Shown here one piece after another: positions 15,244 through 22,999 of a DNA stretch of 25,345 nucleotides (within the stretch, counting starts at the first letter, position 1; each line of letters starts with the position of its first letter). The position numbers and the translations under genes were made by a program. The DNA is from DATKSS01 sp049582065. GTDB taxonomy: Bacteria; Chloroflexota; Dormibacteria; Dormibacterales; Dormibacteraceae. The DNA lies in the NCBI GenBank assembly GCA_049582065.1, contig JBAUTF010000403.1:1-25345 (forward strand), read 5' to 3'. The notes below the pieces were generated by a model. It was not told the origin of the DNA. It saw only the letters and a program-made list of their open reading frames with translations, and searched no databases.

Positions 15244-16013
15244 CAACTCTCGTACCTCTCGCTCAGATACTGCTCGAAGGTGATTCTGCCCTCTTTGTGC
15301 TCTGGGCAGAGCAAACGGCCCTGCGCAAACTGGCGGCTGAACGTGAAAGGCAGCCACAGGTTGATGGTTCGCCTCACCTGTTTGCGTGCCGTGAGCCAGG
15401 AGCCGGCGATGCTCTTGAAATCGCGCACCTCGGGGCCTCCGAAGTCGGGCAGCATGCCGACCGGCTCGTGCGTCACCACTTCGACCAACCGCCGCGCCAC
15501 ATCGCGGGTGTCAACCGGCTGGAACTGCCACGTCATGGGGATCGCCGCGATGCCGGGAAGTTTGCAGAACCCGCCGAGGAAGACCTCCATCAAGTTGTGA
15601 AACTGGGTCGCCCGCAGGATCGACCAGGGCACGATGTTCTCGCGCACCACCGCCTCGGCCGCGAGCTTGGTCCGGTAGTACGGGTACGCGACTCCCTCCG
15701 TGCCGACGATCGACACGTACACGACGTGTCCGACATGAGCCTCGCGCGCCAGGGCGAGCAGCCGTCGCGTGCCCAGGACGTCCGTCGCCCGTCCTTTGAG
15801 CAGCTCCCTGGTCGCCGATCCGGCGTGGACGATTGCGTCCATGCCGCTCACGGCCTTCACGAGGCCATGGCCCGTGGCGAGGTCGCCTTCGACGGCGTCC
15901 GCGTGGCCGCCGGGGTTGCGGGTGAGGATGCGCGCGCGATGGCCGGCCTGTCTCAGCTGCATCACGACCTGGCGTCCCAGCGCGCCGGTGCCACCGGTGA
16001 CCAGAACGTTCAT
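15243..16013 (-). CDS. NAD(P)-binding atypical SDR (NmrA-like) protein
   Basis: The 256-aa protein begins MNVLVTGGTGALGRQVVMQL, with the T-G-x-T-G-x-x-G Rossmann motif (6-13) of atypical short-chain dehydrogenases. DAIVHAGSATRE and VGHVVYVSIVGTEGVAYPYYRTKLAAE follow, a pattern shared with NmrA-like and ubiquinone-biosynthesis-like NAD(P)-binding proteins. Y-x-x-x-K (YYRTK) is kept. The role is probably redox sensing or reduction of a small quinone or ketone, but the substrate is unknown. The SD is weak at the ATG (16013). It is divergent from the DEAD-box helicase gene and coupled to the membrane-protein gene downstream. Confidence 0.82.
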   Translation of the reverse strand: MNVLVTGGTGALGRQVVMQLRQAGHRARILTRNPGGHADAVEGDLATGHGLVKAVSGMDAIVHAGSATRELLKGRATDVLGTRRLLALAREAHVGHVVYVSIVGTEGVAYPYYRTKLAAEAVVRENIVPWSILRATQFHNLMEVFLGGFCKLPGIAAIPMTWQFQPVDTRDVARRLVEVVTHEPVGMLPDFGGPEVRDFKSIAGSWLTARKQVRRTINLWLPFTFSRQFAQGRLLCPEHKEGRITFEQYLSERYES

Positions 16014-16080
16014 TCGAGCACCAACCCGATCATTCCTCGTACACTGGCATCACAGCCGGTTCGCCGGCCCGCTTCGCTCG

Positions 16081-16143
16081 GGTCCTCTCTCGCCGTCACA
16101 GAAACGGTGTCCTGATCGCCGCAAATCCAAAAACGAGAGGACC
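16081..16143 (+). promoter_or_regulatory. Structured 5' leader of the DEAD-box helicase gene
   Basis: GGTCCTCTC (16081-16089) and GAGAGGACC (16135-16143) are perfectly complementary over 9 bp and enclose a 45-nt loop. The loop holds a smaller stem, CGCCGT / ACGGTG, with one G-U pair. The right arm ends one base before the SD AGGAG (16144-16148), so folding could influence ribosome access. Confidence 0.45.
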
Positions 16144-16154
16144 AGGAGAATACG

Positions 16155-17390
16155 TTGTCTACATTCGCAGAAGCGGGCGTGAGCCCGCGCACAGTCGCCA
16201 CCCTTGCCGCGCAGGGGATCTCGGAACCGGTCCAGGTCCAGGCTGAGGCGATCCCCGCCCTCCTCGCGGGCCGGGACGTCGTCATGGAAGCTCCGACCGG
16301 GTCGGGCAAAACCCTCGCCTTCCTCGTCCCGATGGTCGAGCGATTGCCTCGTGGTGGCGCCGGCCCCCGGGCCCTGATCGTCACGCCGACCCGTGAGCTC
16401 GCGCTCCAGGTCGAGAAGGTGCTTCGCCTGCTTTCGACCGGTCTGCGCTCGACCGTCCTGTACGGCGGCGTCGGCTATGCCACCCAGCGCCTCGCGCTGC
16501 GGCGGGGCGTCGACGTGGTCGTCGGGACACCCGGCCGCATCCTCGACATGGTCGGCCAGGGATTGCTGTCCCTCTCGCGCATCGAGTACCTCGTCCTCGA
16601 CGAGGCGGACGAGATGCTCGACGCCGGCTTCGCGCCTTCCGTGGAACGGATCCTCGGCCTCACCTACGAGCCCCAGACCGCGCTCGCGTCGGCCACCATG
16701 CCGAGCTGGGTCGAGCGAATGGTCGAAAAGCACACGAACGACGCTGTCGAGATCAGGGTCGTTTCCGAGCAGAAGGACCTTCTCGAGCACGGCATGCTGC
16801 GGGTCGACAGCGAATCCAAGCTGCAAACGCTCAGCAAGCTGCTGCGGCGCCACGGCGGCACCGCGATCGTGTTCGGACGCACCAAGCACGGCGTCAAGAA
16901 GCTGAACAAGAACCTGCGCCAGATGGGGCACAACTCCGTCGAGCTGCAGGGCGACCTTTCGCAGTCGGTGCGCGATCGCGCGATGGCGTCGTTTCGCGAG
17001 GGCCGCACTCAGATCCTGGTCGCGACCAACGTCGCGGCGCGCGGCATCGACGTCGACAGCGTCGGGCTCGTCGTGAACTTCGAGCTGCCGGATTCAGCGC
17101 AGTGGCTCACCCACCGCGTCGGCCGCACCGCCCGCATGGGTGAGACCGGTCGCGCCCTCACATTCGTGACCCCGGAGGACGAGCCCGCCTGGGTCAAGCT
17201 CAGCCGCCAGGGCGCTCCCGACATCCGCGAGATAGATGCCCGACAGCTGGTCGACGAGGGCACGTGGCTGTATCGCGAATCGCGGCCGATGCAGAGCCAC
17301 GGCGCTCCGAAGGCTCGGGGCGCACGAGGCATCAGCCGTCGCCGCGGGACTAGCTCGTGGCGCCCAGGTGCTCCCCAAAGAAGGTCATGA
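16155..17390 (+). CDS. DEAD-box ATP-dependent RNA helicase
   Basis: The 411-aa protein has the whole motif set: Walker A APTGSGKT (46-53), PTRELA (78-83), TPGR (125-128), DEAD (149-152), SAT (179-181), VATNVAARGID (289-299) and HRVGRTAR (320-327). An upstream Q-motif-like stretch has VQVQAEAIP, where the usual phenylalanine/TPIQ wording is altered. The arginine-rich tail (about 385-411) should bind RNA. It unwinds short RNA duplexes in ribosome assembly or RNA decay and is often cold-induced. The start is TTG at 16155 with AGGAG 6 nt upstream. The last 41 bp overlap the convergent dienelactone hydrolase gene. Confidence 0.95.
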   Translation: MSTFAEAGVSPRTVATLAAQGISEPVQVQAEAIPALLAGRDVVMEAPTGSGKTLAFLVPMVERLPRGGAGPRALIVTPTRELALQVEKVLRLLSTGLRSTVLYGGVGYATQRLALRRGVDVVVGTPGRILDMVGQGLLSLSRIEYLVLDEADEMLDAGFAPSVERILGLTYEPQTALASATMPSWVERMVEKHTNDAVEIRVVSEQKDLLEHGMLRVDSESKLQTLSKLLRRHGGTAIVFGRTKHGVKKLNKNLRQMGHNSVELQGDLSQSVRDRAMASFREGRTQILVATNVAARGIDVDSVGLVVNFELPDSAQWLTHRVGRTARMGETGRALTFVTPEDEPAWVKLSRQGAPDIREIDARQLVDEGTWLYRESRPMQSHGAPKARGARGISRRRGTSSWRPGAPQRRS

Positions 17391-18030
17391 CGCGTCGCCA
17401 GGAGTCATCCGCCGCATTTTTGTCGTAGGCACGTCCGCCCTCGTTGAAGAACGAGTGGCGGGCCCCCGGATACACCTTGATGTCGTGCGCGATCCCGTTC
17501 TTCTCGAGCACCTGCTCGAGAGACCGGCCTGCGCGCGCGGTGAAGTCCTTCTCGGGGTATGAGCCGACCACCGGGCACAGCCGCTTCGCCATTTCAAGAG
17601 GGCGCGGGTTGACGCCGTAGAAGGGAGCGATCGCTTTGAGGCGCGAATCGGTGCAAGCCCATGCGATTGCAAAACCGCCGCCCATGCAGAAGCCGATGGC
17701 GCCCATCCGCTGGGCGTCGACCTCGGGCATCGTGGCGAGCTCTGTCAGCGCTGATTTCAGGTCGAAGATCCCATAGCGGTTGACCGAGCCGAGCAGCATC
17801 CCGGCCATATAGCGCGTCATGCAAACGGCTCGGTTCCGGCCTGTGAACAGGTCTACTGCGAGAGCCGCGTATCCATCATCGGCGAAGCGGCGCGCGATGC
17901 TCTTGATGTTGTCGTTGAGGCCGTAGGCCTCGTGGATGACCACGACGCCAGGATGGCGGCCACCGCCGTCTGGCAGCGCCAGGTAGCCGCCGCCCTTGAG
18001 CTCTTTCGAATCGATGTCGCGTGTCTGCAT
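17350..18030 (-). CDS. Dienelactone hydrolase-family protein
   Basis: This 226-residue alpha/beta hydrolase has the family triad: nucleophile C115 in GFCMGGGF, D162 in PEKDFT and H192 in PGARHSF. E34 in VIHEAYGLN matches the glutamate that primes the cysteine in dienelactone hydrolase. Family members hydrolyse dienelactones in chlorocatechol degradation, but many relatives act on other esters, so the substrate is open. No aromatic-degradation genes are visible nearby. The ATG at 18030 lacks a clear SD. The 3' end overlaps the helicase gene on the other strand. Confidence 0.88.
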   Translation of the reverse strand: MQTRDIDSKELKGGGYLALPDGGGRHPGVVVIHEAYGLNDNIKSIARRFADDGYAALAVDLFTGRNRAVCMTRYMAGMLLGSVNRYGIFDLKSALTELATMPEVDAQRMGAIGFCMGGGFAIAWACTDSRLKAIAPFYGVNPRPLEMAKRLCPVVGSYPEKDFTARAGRSLEQVLEKNGIAHDIKVYPGARHSFFNEGGRAYDKNAADDSWRRVMTFFGEHLGATS

Positions 18031-18120
18031 GGTCGTGGTTTAGCCGTGGGAGATGGTAGTCGGGTCGAAAGGCCGGTCGCAGGCGGGCGGTATCCTTAAC
18101 TACTCGCCCGGTCGTGGCGT

Positions 18121-18197
<77 letters not shown>

Positions 18198-18274
18198 ATT
18201 TCTGTATTCGAAATCGCCGTCACTGGCCTGGTATGAATCGCCCTGGGTTTGATGGAGACTTCCCCGTTTGGTTT

Positions 18275-19159
18275 TCACGCGACGGCTGACCCGTCGCGCT
18301 CTGCATAGTAGGCCGCCTCGTACTCCGCGGACGGCAGGTTGCCGATGGCGCTGTGGAGGCGCCGGTTGTTGTACCACTCGACCCATTGCGCCGTGGCCAG
18401 TTCCACCTGCTCGAGGGTTCGCCACGGCCCTTTCATGCGGATGAGTTCTGTCTTGAATAACCCGACCACCGATTCGGCCAGGGCGTTGTCGTAGCTATCG
18501 CCGCGTGAGCCTACCGAGCGCACCGCGCCGGCGGCGGCCAGACGCTCTGTGTAGCGGATGGCAAGGTACTGGACGCCTCTGTCGGAGTGATGGACCAAAC
18601 CCTTGAGCGCCTGTGACCCCCGACTCCAGATCGCCATCTCCAAAGCGTCCAGCGCCAGCTCCGCCCGAAGCGTCGAGGAGACCCGCCAGCCGACGATGCG
18701 TCGGCTGAAGACGTCAATCACGAACGAGGTATAGACGGTGCCTGCCCAGGTTGACACGTAGGTCAGGTCGGCGACCCAAAGCAGGTTGGGCGCCAACGCC
18801 TGGAAGACCCGCTCGACGAGGTCCGCCGGCCTGGTCTCGGCCGCTGCCGAGATGGTGGTCCGCGGGGTCTTGCCCCGAACCACACCAAACAAGTTCAGTT
18901 CGGCCATCAGACGGGCCACCCGGTCTCGCCCCACCGCGACCGACTCCCGTGCCAGCTGCCGCCACATCTTCTCGACCCCGTAGACGTCGAAGTTCTCGCG
19001 GTGTACCCGCTCGATCTCCGGCTTCAGCTCCCCGTCTCGCACGAGACGAGCCGAGGGCGGTCGCTTCACCGATGCGTAGTAAGTGGATGGGGCGACCTCC
19101 AGCGTCTGGCAGATCGGCTCGACTCCCCACCTGTCTCTAAAGGTGTTGATGAACTTCAC
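18275..19159 (-). CDS. IS3-family transposase OrfB (DDE integrase core)
   Basis: The 294-aa protein begins MKFINTFRDRWGVEPICQTLEV, the usual IS3 OrfB start, followed by an HTH_21-like segment (REN-FDVYGVEKMWRQL). The rve catalytic core has WVADLTYVST (first D), VHHSDRGVQYLAI (second D) and SYDNALAESVVGLFKTE (the E). The GTG start shares one base with the orfA stop (TAGTG), so expression may be by coupling or by a frameshift giving an OrfAB fusion; I see no obvious slippery heptamer at the junction. Confidence 0.95.
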   Translation of the reverse strand: MKFINTFRDRWGVEPICQTLEVAPSTYYASVKRPPSARLVRDGELKPEIERVHRENFDVYGVEKMWRQLARESVAVGRDRVARLMAELNLFGVVRGKTPRTTISAAAETRPADLVERVFQALAPNLLWVADLTYVSTWAGTVYTSFVIDVFSRRIVGWRVSSTLRAELALDALEMAIWSRGSQALKGLVHHSDRGVQYLAIRYTERLAAAGAVRSVGSRGDSYDNALAESVVGLFKTELIRMKGPWRTLEQVELATAQWVEWYNNRRLHSAIGNLPSAEYEAAYYAERDGSAVA

Positions 19160-19509
19160 TACTTCGGCAGTCGCGGGTCGAGCTCCCGCGCGAAGAAAGC
19201 CGAGGCCGCCTTGAGGATCTCGTTGGCTCGCCGGAGTTCACGAACCTCCTTCTCCAGCTCCGCGATTCGCTGCTGGTCCTTGGTCGTAATCCCTGGTCGC
19301 TGACCGCCATCAATTTCCGCCTGCTTGACCCAGTGACGCAATGTCTCCGAGCCCAGCCCCAGCTGCACTGCGATTCGCGTCACCACGCCATGACGCTCGC
19401 CGGTTTCCTTCATGGTCTCCTGGACCATCCGGACCGCGCGCTCTCTCAGCTCAGCCGGATGTTGGTGTCCCGATCCATGCTTGGGCGCCTGCCGCTTCGG
19501 TGCTGACAT
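19159..19509 (-). CDS. IS3-family transposase OrfA (helix-turn-helix)
   Basis: The 116-aa protein contains the OrfA HTH_Tnp_1 domain (ELRERAVRMVQE, then GVVTRIAVQLGLGSETLRHWVKQAE). A leucine-zipper-like coiled coil follows (DQQRIAELEKEVRELRRANEILKAASAFFARE), as in IS3 OrfA proteins. It binds the terminal repeats and dimerises with the OrfB catalytic part. The ATG at 19509 lies 51 bp from the right end of the element. Its stop overlaps the orfB start. Confidence 0.95.
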   Translation of the reverse strand: MSAPKRQAPKHGSGHQHPAELRERAVRMVQETMKETGERHGVVTRIAVQLGLGSETLRHWVKQAEIDGGQRPGITTKDQQRIAELEKEVRELRRANEILKAASAFFARELDPRLPK

Positions 19510-19566
19510 GGGCTACATCCTCCCAAAGAATGCAGCCTCCATCAAACCCAGGGCAGTTCAGTAACC

Positions 19567-20992
19567 GGCTCATCGGATTCTGGCGGGGTCGGCCGTCTCA
19601 CCGGACCACCATCGATGCCAGCACGCGCCAGTTCGGCCGGCCGGCGTAGAGCAGAGCTCGGATTCGGTAGTTGTCGAAGTTGCGGAAGCCAAAGCCGATT
19701 CGCTTGATGCGCTTGACCAGATTGTTAAGGGCCTCGGTGGGCGCGTTGGTCACCTTGGCCAAGTGGTAGTTGCAGATCTTGTCGAACCAACGACCCAGCG
19801 TCCGTCCGAGCTGCCGGATCTCCTGCGGCATCGCCTCTTTCGAACAGTGGAGGATCAGCTCTTCGAGGATGACGCGCGCCTCGTCTAGGCCGCTCGCGCG
19901 ATAGAAATCTCGCAGCCGCTCTTTGATCCGGTAGGCGATCGCCACCTCGGCGTTTGGGTCGCCCAGTTCTAAGAGCGAGCGCAGGCGCTCGGCCTTGTCG
20001 ATATCAAGGTCCTCCTCGGCGGTGAGCAGCAAGCGCCGAGCTCGATACAGAGGATCATCTCGCCGGCCCCGATGTCCCTGCTGCTGAGTCTGGACCCGGC
20101 GGCGGATGTTATCGAGGCAGCGATTGGCCAGGGCTATGGCATGAAAGGGGTCGACAACCTGCTTGGCCTTTGGCAAGACAACTGTGTACACGGCGGCGTA
20201 TTCGTTGGACATGTCCAGGGCTCCGAACTCGATCCTCTCCTTCCAACCTTGGGGCTGGTTGTGAAGCCATTTGGCTACCTCGGCGTACTTGCGGCTGGGC
20301 AGGATCTCGATGATCTGGTGGTTTTCGACGTCCGCCACCGTGGTCGCGTAGTCGCTCTGTCTCTTTGAGCCGAGCCTGATGAAATTGGTCTCGTCCAGCC
20401 CGATGGCGGTCGTCTTGTTCAGCCTCTTGCGGTCGGCCTTCAGGAGTGCTTTCCCGTAGGTGGTCACCGCGTCATTCACCGTGTGCCAGTCGCAATCCAG
20501 CTCCTGCGCCACCTCTAAGACCGTTCTGCCCTCGCCCACCTGCTTGGTGGCCCACTTCGCCGCTCGGGTCGTCAGCAGGCAGTTCTTGGCGGCAATGCGG
20601 TGGTCCGAGAGGATCCAAGTCTTCATGGCGCAGGTCGGTTCCGGGCATCGCATCCGATGCTTCCTCCATGAAAGACGCATCGGCGCGCCATAGACCGGCA
20701 GATCGACATAGCTCACTACCGGTCGCTCCTTGACCTTTGCTCGCGCATCGCAGCTCGAGCAGAGGACGATGTCCACGACCTGCTCGATCATGAGATCCAC
20801 TTCGCGTTCACGGCGCCGGTAGTGGACAACCCGGACATCTTTAAGACCCACCAGGGCCTGCACAATCTCGTTAGGCTCAATAAGGACGAAGGTGGTTCGG
20901 GATTGTTGGCTCACACCGCAAGCCTGAGGCACCTTCGTTCATTTCTTGGCGCCCTATCGGCCCTGGCTCACCCCGCTGGAATCCGAAGACCC
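19567..20992 (-). mobile_element. Complete ISL3-family insertion sequence (1426 bp)
   Basis: The terminal repeats match at 22 of 28 positions (19567-19594 and 20965-20992, sharing TCGGATTC and GCGGGGT) and start with GG, as in ISL3. The right flank is TGGTAACC (20993-21000). The same 8 bp flanks the left end once the IS3 copy is removed (TGGTA 18229-18233 plus ACC 19564-19566). An 8-bp duplication is typical of ISL3. Confidence 0.92.
19598..20932 (-). CDS. ISL3-family transposase
   Basis: This 444-aa protein has an N-terminal zinc-finger-like region (CSSC, then CPEPTC) and an HTH segment (GRTVLEVAQELDCDWHTVNDAV). A DDE_Tnp_ISL3 core follows, with candidate catalytic residues in GLDETNF, in DMSNEYAAVYTVVLPKAKQVVDPFHAI and in TNAPTEALNNLVKRIKRIGFGFRNF near the C-terminus. 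It is full length for ISL3 (about 400-440) without internal stops, so it is probably functional. GTG at 20932 is the longest start; a GTG six codons later is also possible. Confidence 0.95.
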   Translation of the reverse strand: MPQACGVSQQSRTTFVLIEPNEIVQALVGLKDVRVVHYRRREREVDLMIEQVVDIVLCSSCDARAKVKERPVVSYVDLPVYGAPMRLSWRKHRMRCPEPTCAMKTWILSDHRIAAKNCLLTTRAAKWATKQVGEGRTVLEVAQELDCDWHTVNDAVTTYGKALLKADRKRLNKTTAIGLDETNFIRLGSKRQSDYATTVADVENHQIIEILPSRKYAEVAKWLHNQPQGWKERIEFGALDMSNEYAAVYTVVLPKAKQVVDPFHAIALANRCLDNIRRRVQTQQQGHRGRRDDPLYRARRLLLTAEEDLDIDKAERLRSLLELGDPNAEVAIAYRIKERLRDFYRASGLDEARVILEELILHCSKEAMPQEIRQLGRTLGRWFDKICNYHLAKVTNAPTEALNNLVKRIKRIGFGFRNFDNYRIRALLYAGRPNWRVLASMVVR

Positions 20993-21127
20993 TGGTAACC
21001 CCACCGCCGCGCAGCGGTTGACACACTATTTGACACATCACGTGCCAACGTTAGGGCGGGCAGAACGTCTGACGCTCCTCGTGGGGTCTTGGTTGATACC
21101 AGCATTGTTGGATCCGAAGGTCCCGAG
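20993..21127. other. Island remnant between ISL3 and the 426-aa gene
   Basis: This 135-bp stretch, with 18198-18233, is what remains of the island left end after removing both IS elements. It has two copies of TTGACACA 12 bp apart (21018-21025 and 21030-21037). No coding region or integrase fragment can be supported. Confidence 0.5.
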
Positions 21128-22408
21128 CTACTCAAGACCGGGAATAGGGGGGATGACAGCAGCTCGTTGCTCGAACGGTCGCCTGTTGAAGTCGTCCATC
21201 CAACGCTTCATTGCCTCGGAATCTTTGACGTCGACACCATCGGCCTTCATTGCCGCGACGACCGCTTTCGCGGGTCCGAAACGGCTCGTGTCTACCATTC
21301 CGTTCTCGAATGCGGGTAGCCACTCGACTACAGCATCCAGCGCTTCTCGAATCAGCGCGTCGGGCAGTCCTCGCCGCCGGCCTGCGTAACGAACCCACAC
21401 CCGCAATACGTCGGGCACTAGTTTGACCTCGCCGTCTTCCGGCACCGTCTTGCGCGGATACCAGTCGGCGAGCAACATCTCGACCACGATCGGGCTCCAG
21501 CGGAAAACGTCGCCGTCTCCCAGGTCGATTCGGAAGTCGACGAGCCGACCCGCAATAAGTTCACTGAGTTCATGATCCGGAAGGCTGGCAGCCTCTGCGG
21601 ATCGCATGAACTCGGCCACCACATCCTGGCGGAACTCCTCGTCGGGCGGCTCCGGTCTCTCCACCACGTTGGGGCCTGGCAGCAGTCGCAGACGTGTTCG
21701 GAGCAGGCCGCGGTGGGCTCGGAAGTCATCTGACCAGGGTGGATCCAGCCAGAGCGCATCGCTCTGAGCCAGCGGGGCGGCAATCGCGTTAACGGCTTGT
21801 TGGGTGGCAATCGGCTGAAAGCTGATCTCTTCCGTGAGCTCCCGCCATTTGGCGATGAGCTCAGTCGGTGGTACTGGCAATAGGGTGGCGTCCTTTAGCA
21901 GCCCGAGGTTGTGGTCGATCATCAATTGGAAGCTCTCCGCGGGCTCGTCGTCATATCGAAAGCCGAGGATGATCAGATCCTGGTCGCCGAGTAGCTCCGT
22001 GCCTTTCCAGGCACCCAAGAATGCCAGCTCGGGCAACGAAGCCCAGTCTGGCCGCTGAGCGCCCTTGGCCCGCAGCTCGTCCAGCCATGGCGTGAGGTCC
22101 CAATCAGCGGGCGCCTGGTCGGCGATGCCCTCTGCGTACAGCAAGGAGGCAGACGAGCTCACCTTCACGAGCGTGGCCCGAAGTCGGCGCTGAAATTCGG
22201 CCTCCGCAGAGCGATCGAGGTTCAGAGAAGAGCCGAGCAACGCGCTGACCATATGCTCGACCAGGTGAGGGTCGCGCTCACGATCGAGATCACGCAGGTG
22301 ATCGAGTACGGTGGCGCGGACGCTGATCTCGATGGTGGCGGCCTGGGGCGCGTTGCGCATACGCCGTTGACCTCGTCTTGGCCAACCTTTGCGTCGCTTC
22401 TTTGCCAT
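21128..22408 (-). CDS. Uncharacterised island cargo protein
   Basis: The 426-aa protein starts MAKKRRKGWPRRGQRRMRNA, a strongly basic leader, followed by a mostly acidic, helical protein without signal peptide or membrane segments. The C-terminal third has a distinct block: DVFRWSPIVVEMLLADWYPRK, then VPDVLRVWVRYAGRRRGLP, then RFGPAKAVVAAMKADGVDV. It resembles C-terminal parts of actinobacterial hypothetical proteins I cannot name. No nuclease, ATPase or zinc motif was recognised. The ATG at 22408 has AAGGG 9 nt upstream; GTG one codon earlier is an alternative. It lies 30 bp after hicA on the same strand, so it is probably in one operon with the toxin-antitoxin genes. A role in host defence or island maintenance is only a guess from context. 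Confidence 0.75.
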   Translation of the reverse strand: MAKKRRKGWPRRGQRRMRNAPQAATIEISVRATVLDHLRDLDRERDPHLVEHMVSALLGSSLNLDRSAEAEFQRRLRATLVKVSSSASLLYAEGIADQAPADWDLTPWLDELRAKGAQRPDWASLPELAFLGAWKGTELLGDQDLIILGFRYDDEPAESFQLMIDHNLGLLKDATLLPVPPTELIAKWRELTEEISFQPIATQQAVNAIAAPLAQSDALWLDPPWSDDFRAHRGLLRTRLRLLPGPNVVERPEPPDEEFRQDVVAEFMRSAEAASLPDHELSELIAGRLVDFRIDLGDGDVFRWSPIVVEMLLADWYPRKTVPEDGEVKLVPDVLRVWVRYAGRRRGLPDALIREALDAVVEWLPAFENGMVDTSRFGPAKAVVAAMKADGVDVKDSEAMKRWMDDFNRRPFEQRAAVIPPIPGLE

Positions 22409-22438
22409 CACTCCAGACCCTTGTTCCTAATCTTCGAG

Positions 22439-22663
22439 TTAGCCTGATTCGAAGAGCTTGCGGGCAAGCTGAGACTGGCGAATGATCGACAAGAGCGTTC
22501 CTGTTCGCAGCTCATCATGGTCGGGAACCGGAACCGTCCTGGTTGAGTCCTCGAGTCGCAGTTGCATCACGATGTGGCTCCCGCGCCGACGTACTTCAAC
22601 GAATCCATTCTCGCCGAGGATTCGGCAGACTTGTCGGCCCGAAAGCCTGCGAAGCCTACCCAA
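22439..22663 (-). CDS. hicA: HicA-family toxin (mRNA interferase)
   Basis: The 74-aa protein reads MGRLRRLSGRQVCRILGENG, then FVEVRRRGSHIVMQ and a VPVPDHDELRTGTLLSIIRQ segment, the classical HicA/YcfA double-stranded RNA-binding-like fold. The catalytic histidine is H30 in RGSHIVM. HicA cleaves mRNA in the cytoplasm unless bound by HicB. The start is TTG at 22663 without its own good SD, and the start overlaps by 8 nt the end of the full-length hicB frame. Translation of hicA is therefore expected to depend on ribosomes finishing hicB. With the present hicB frameshift that coupling would be weakened. Confidence 0.9.
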   Translation of the reverse strand: MGRLRRLSGRQVCRILGENGFVEVRRRGSHIVMQLRLEDSTRTVPVPDHDELRTGTLLSIIRQSQLARKLFESG

Positions 22664-22885
22664 CCTTGAGGTCGAAGTGGGTCACGTAAACCTCGGTATG
22701 GAGCCGTTCCTTCAGCTCTGATGGGCTGGCAGTTTCAAAGAAAAGAGAGAGAGAGCTTCCCGCAGGTTGCTGGAGGCCTCCTCGACTGACTGCCCCTGGC
22801 TCGCGATGTCGAGCTCCGGGCACAAGGCGACGTACCCGTCGTCCTCGCGCTCAATGATCGCGGTCAGATGCTCCGTCCGTTGCAC
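22656..22885 (-). pseudogene. hicB: HicB-family antitoxin, frameshifted in a CT repeat
   Basis: From GTG at 22885 the frame reads QRTEHLTAIIEREDDGYVAL, then CPELDIASQGQSVEEA and NLREALSLF, the HicB fold. It then goes out of frame and stops at 22712 after 57 aa. In the next frame the missing C-terminus is intact: FFETASPSELKERLHTEVYV, then THFDLKVG, ending at a TAG (22656-22658). The break lies in the minus-strand tract GCTCTCTCTCTCTTTTC (plus 22740-22756). Removing one CT restores EALSLFFETAS and a 75-aa protein. So a 2-bp expansion caused it, unless it is a sequencing error or a programmed shift. Promoter-proximal repeats (22909-22938) lie just upstream. Confidence 0.85.
22745..22755 (-). 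repeat. CT dinucleotide tract inside hicB
   Basis: Five GA units plus G on the plus strand (CT on the coding strand), followed by T4. The unit number decides whether hicB is in frame: one fewer unit restores it. Short dinucleotide tracts can change length by slipped-strand mispairing. Confidence 0.8.
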
Positions 22886-22908
22886 GGCTCCATTTTGACA
22901 GCCTATCC

Positions 22909-22999
22909 GGTGGACTTCGGTGGACTCTGGTGGACTAATCGGCCGTCGATTCTGGCTGCTTGAACTCGAAAACGACCCTGGTTGACTCTGGTGGACGGT
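22909..22999 (+). repeat. Five 10-bp repeats GGTGGACTNN, helically phased
   Basis: GGTGGACT-type units start at 22909, 22919 and 22929 (exact 10-bp period) and again at 22980 (GGTTGACTCT) and 22990 (GGTGGACGGT). The two groups are 51 bp apart, about five helix turns. A 7-bp inverted repeat GGTTGAC / GTCAACC (22980-22986, 22998-23004) contains the last unit. They lie between hicB and attR, so they may be integrase/excisionase arm sites or a hicBA operator. Confidence 0.75.

Larger units (their letters stand above)
18234..19560 (-). mobile_element. Complete IS3-family insertion sequence (1327 bp)
   Basis: The terminal inverted repeats are 27 bp with 3 mismatches (18234-18260 and 19534-19560; core GCCCTGGGTTTGATGGAG), beginning TGAA. 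A 3-bp target duplication GTA flanks it (18231-18233 and 19561-19563). It encodes orfA and orfB in the usual order. Both frames are intact, so it may still be active. Confidence 0.93.

Noticed and set aside
18091..18096. TATCCT as -10 box of the tRNA gene
   Set aside because: No acceptable -35 element at a suitable distance, so not called as a feature.
20072..20368. Plus-strand frame inside the ISL3 transposase
   Set aside because: Shadow of a complete transposase on the minus strand.
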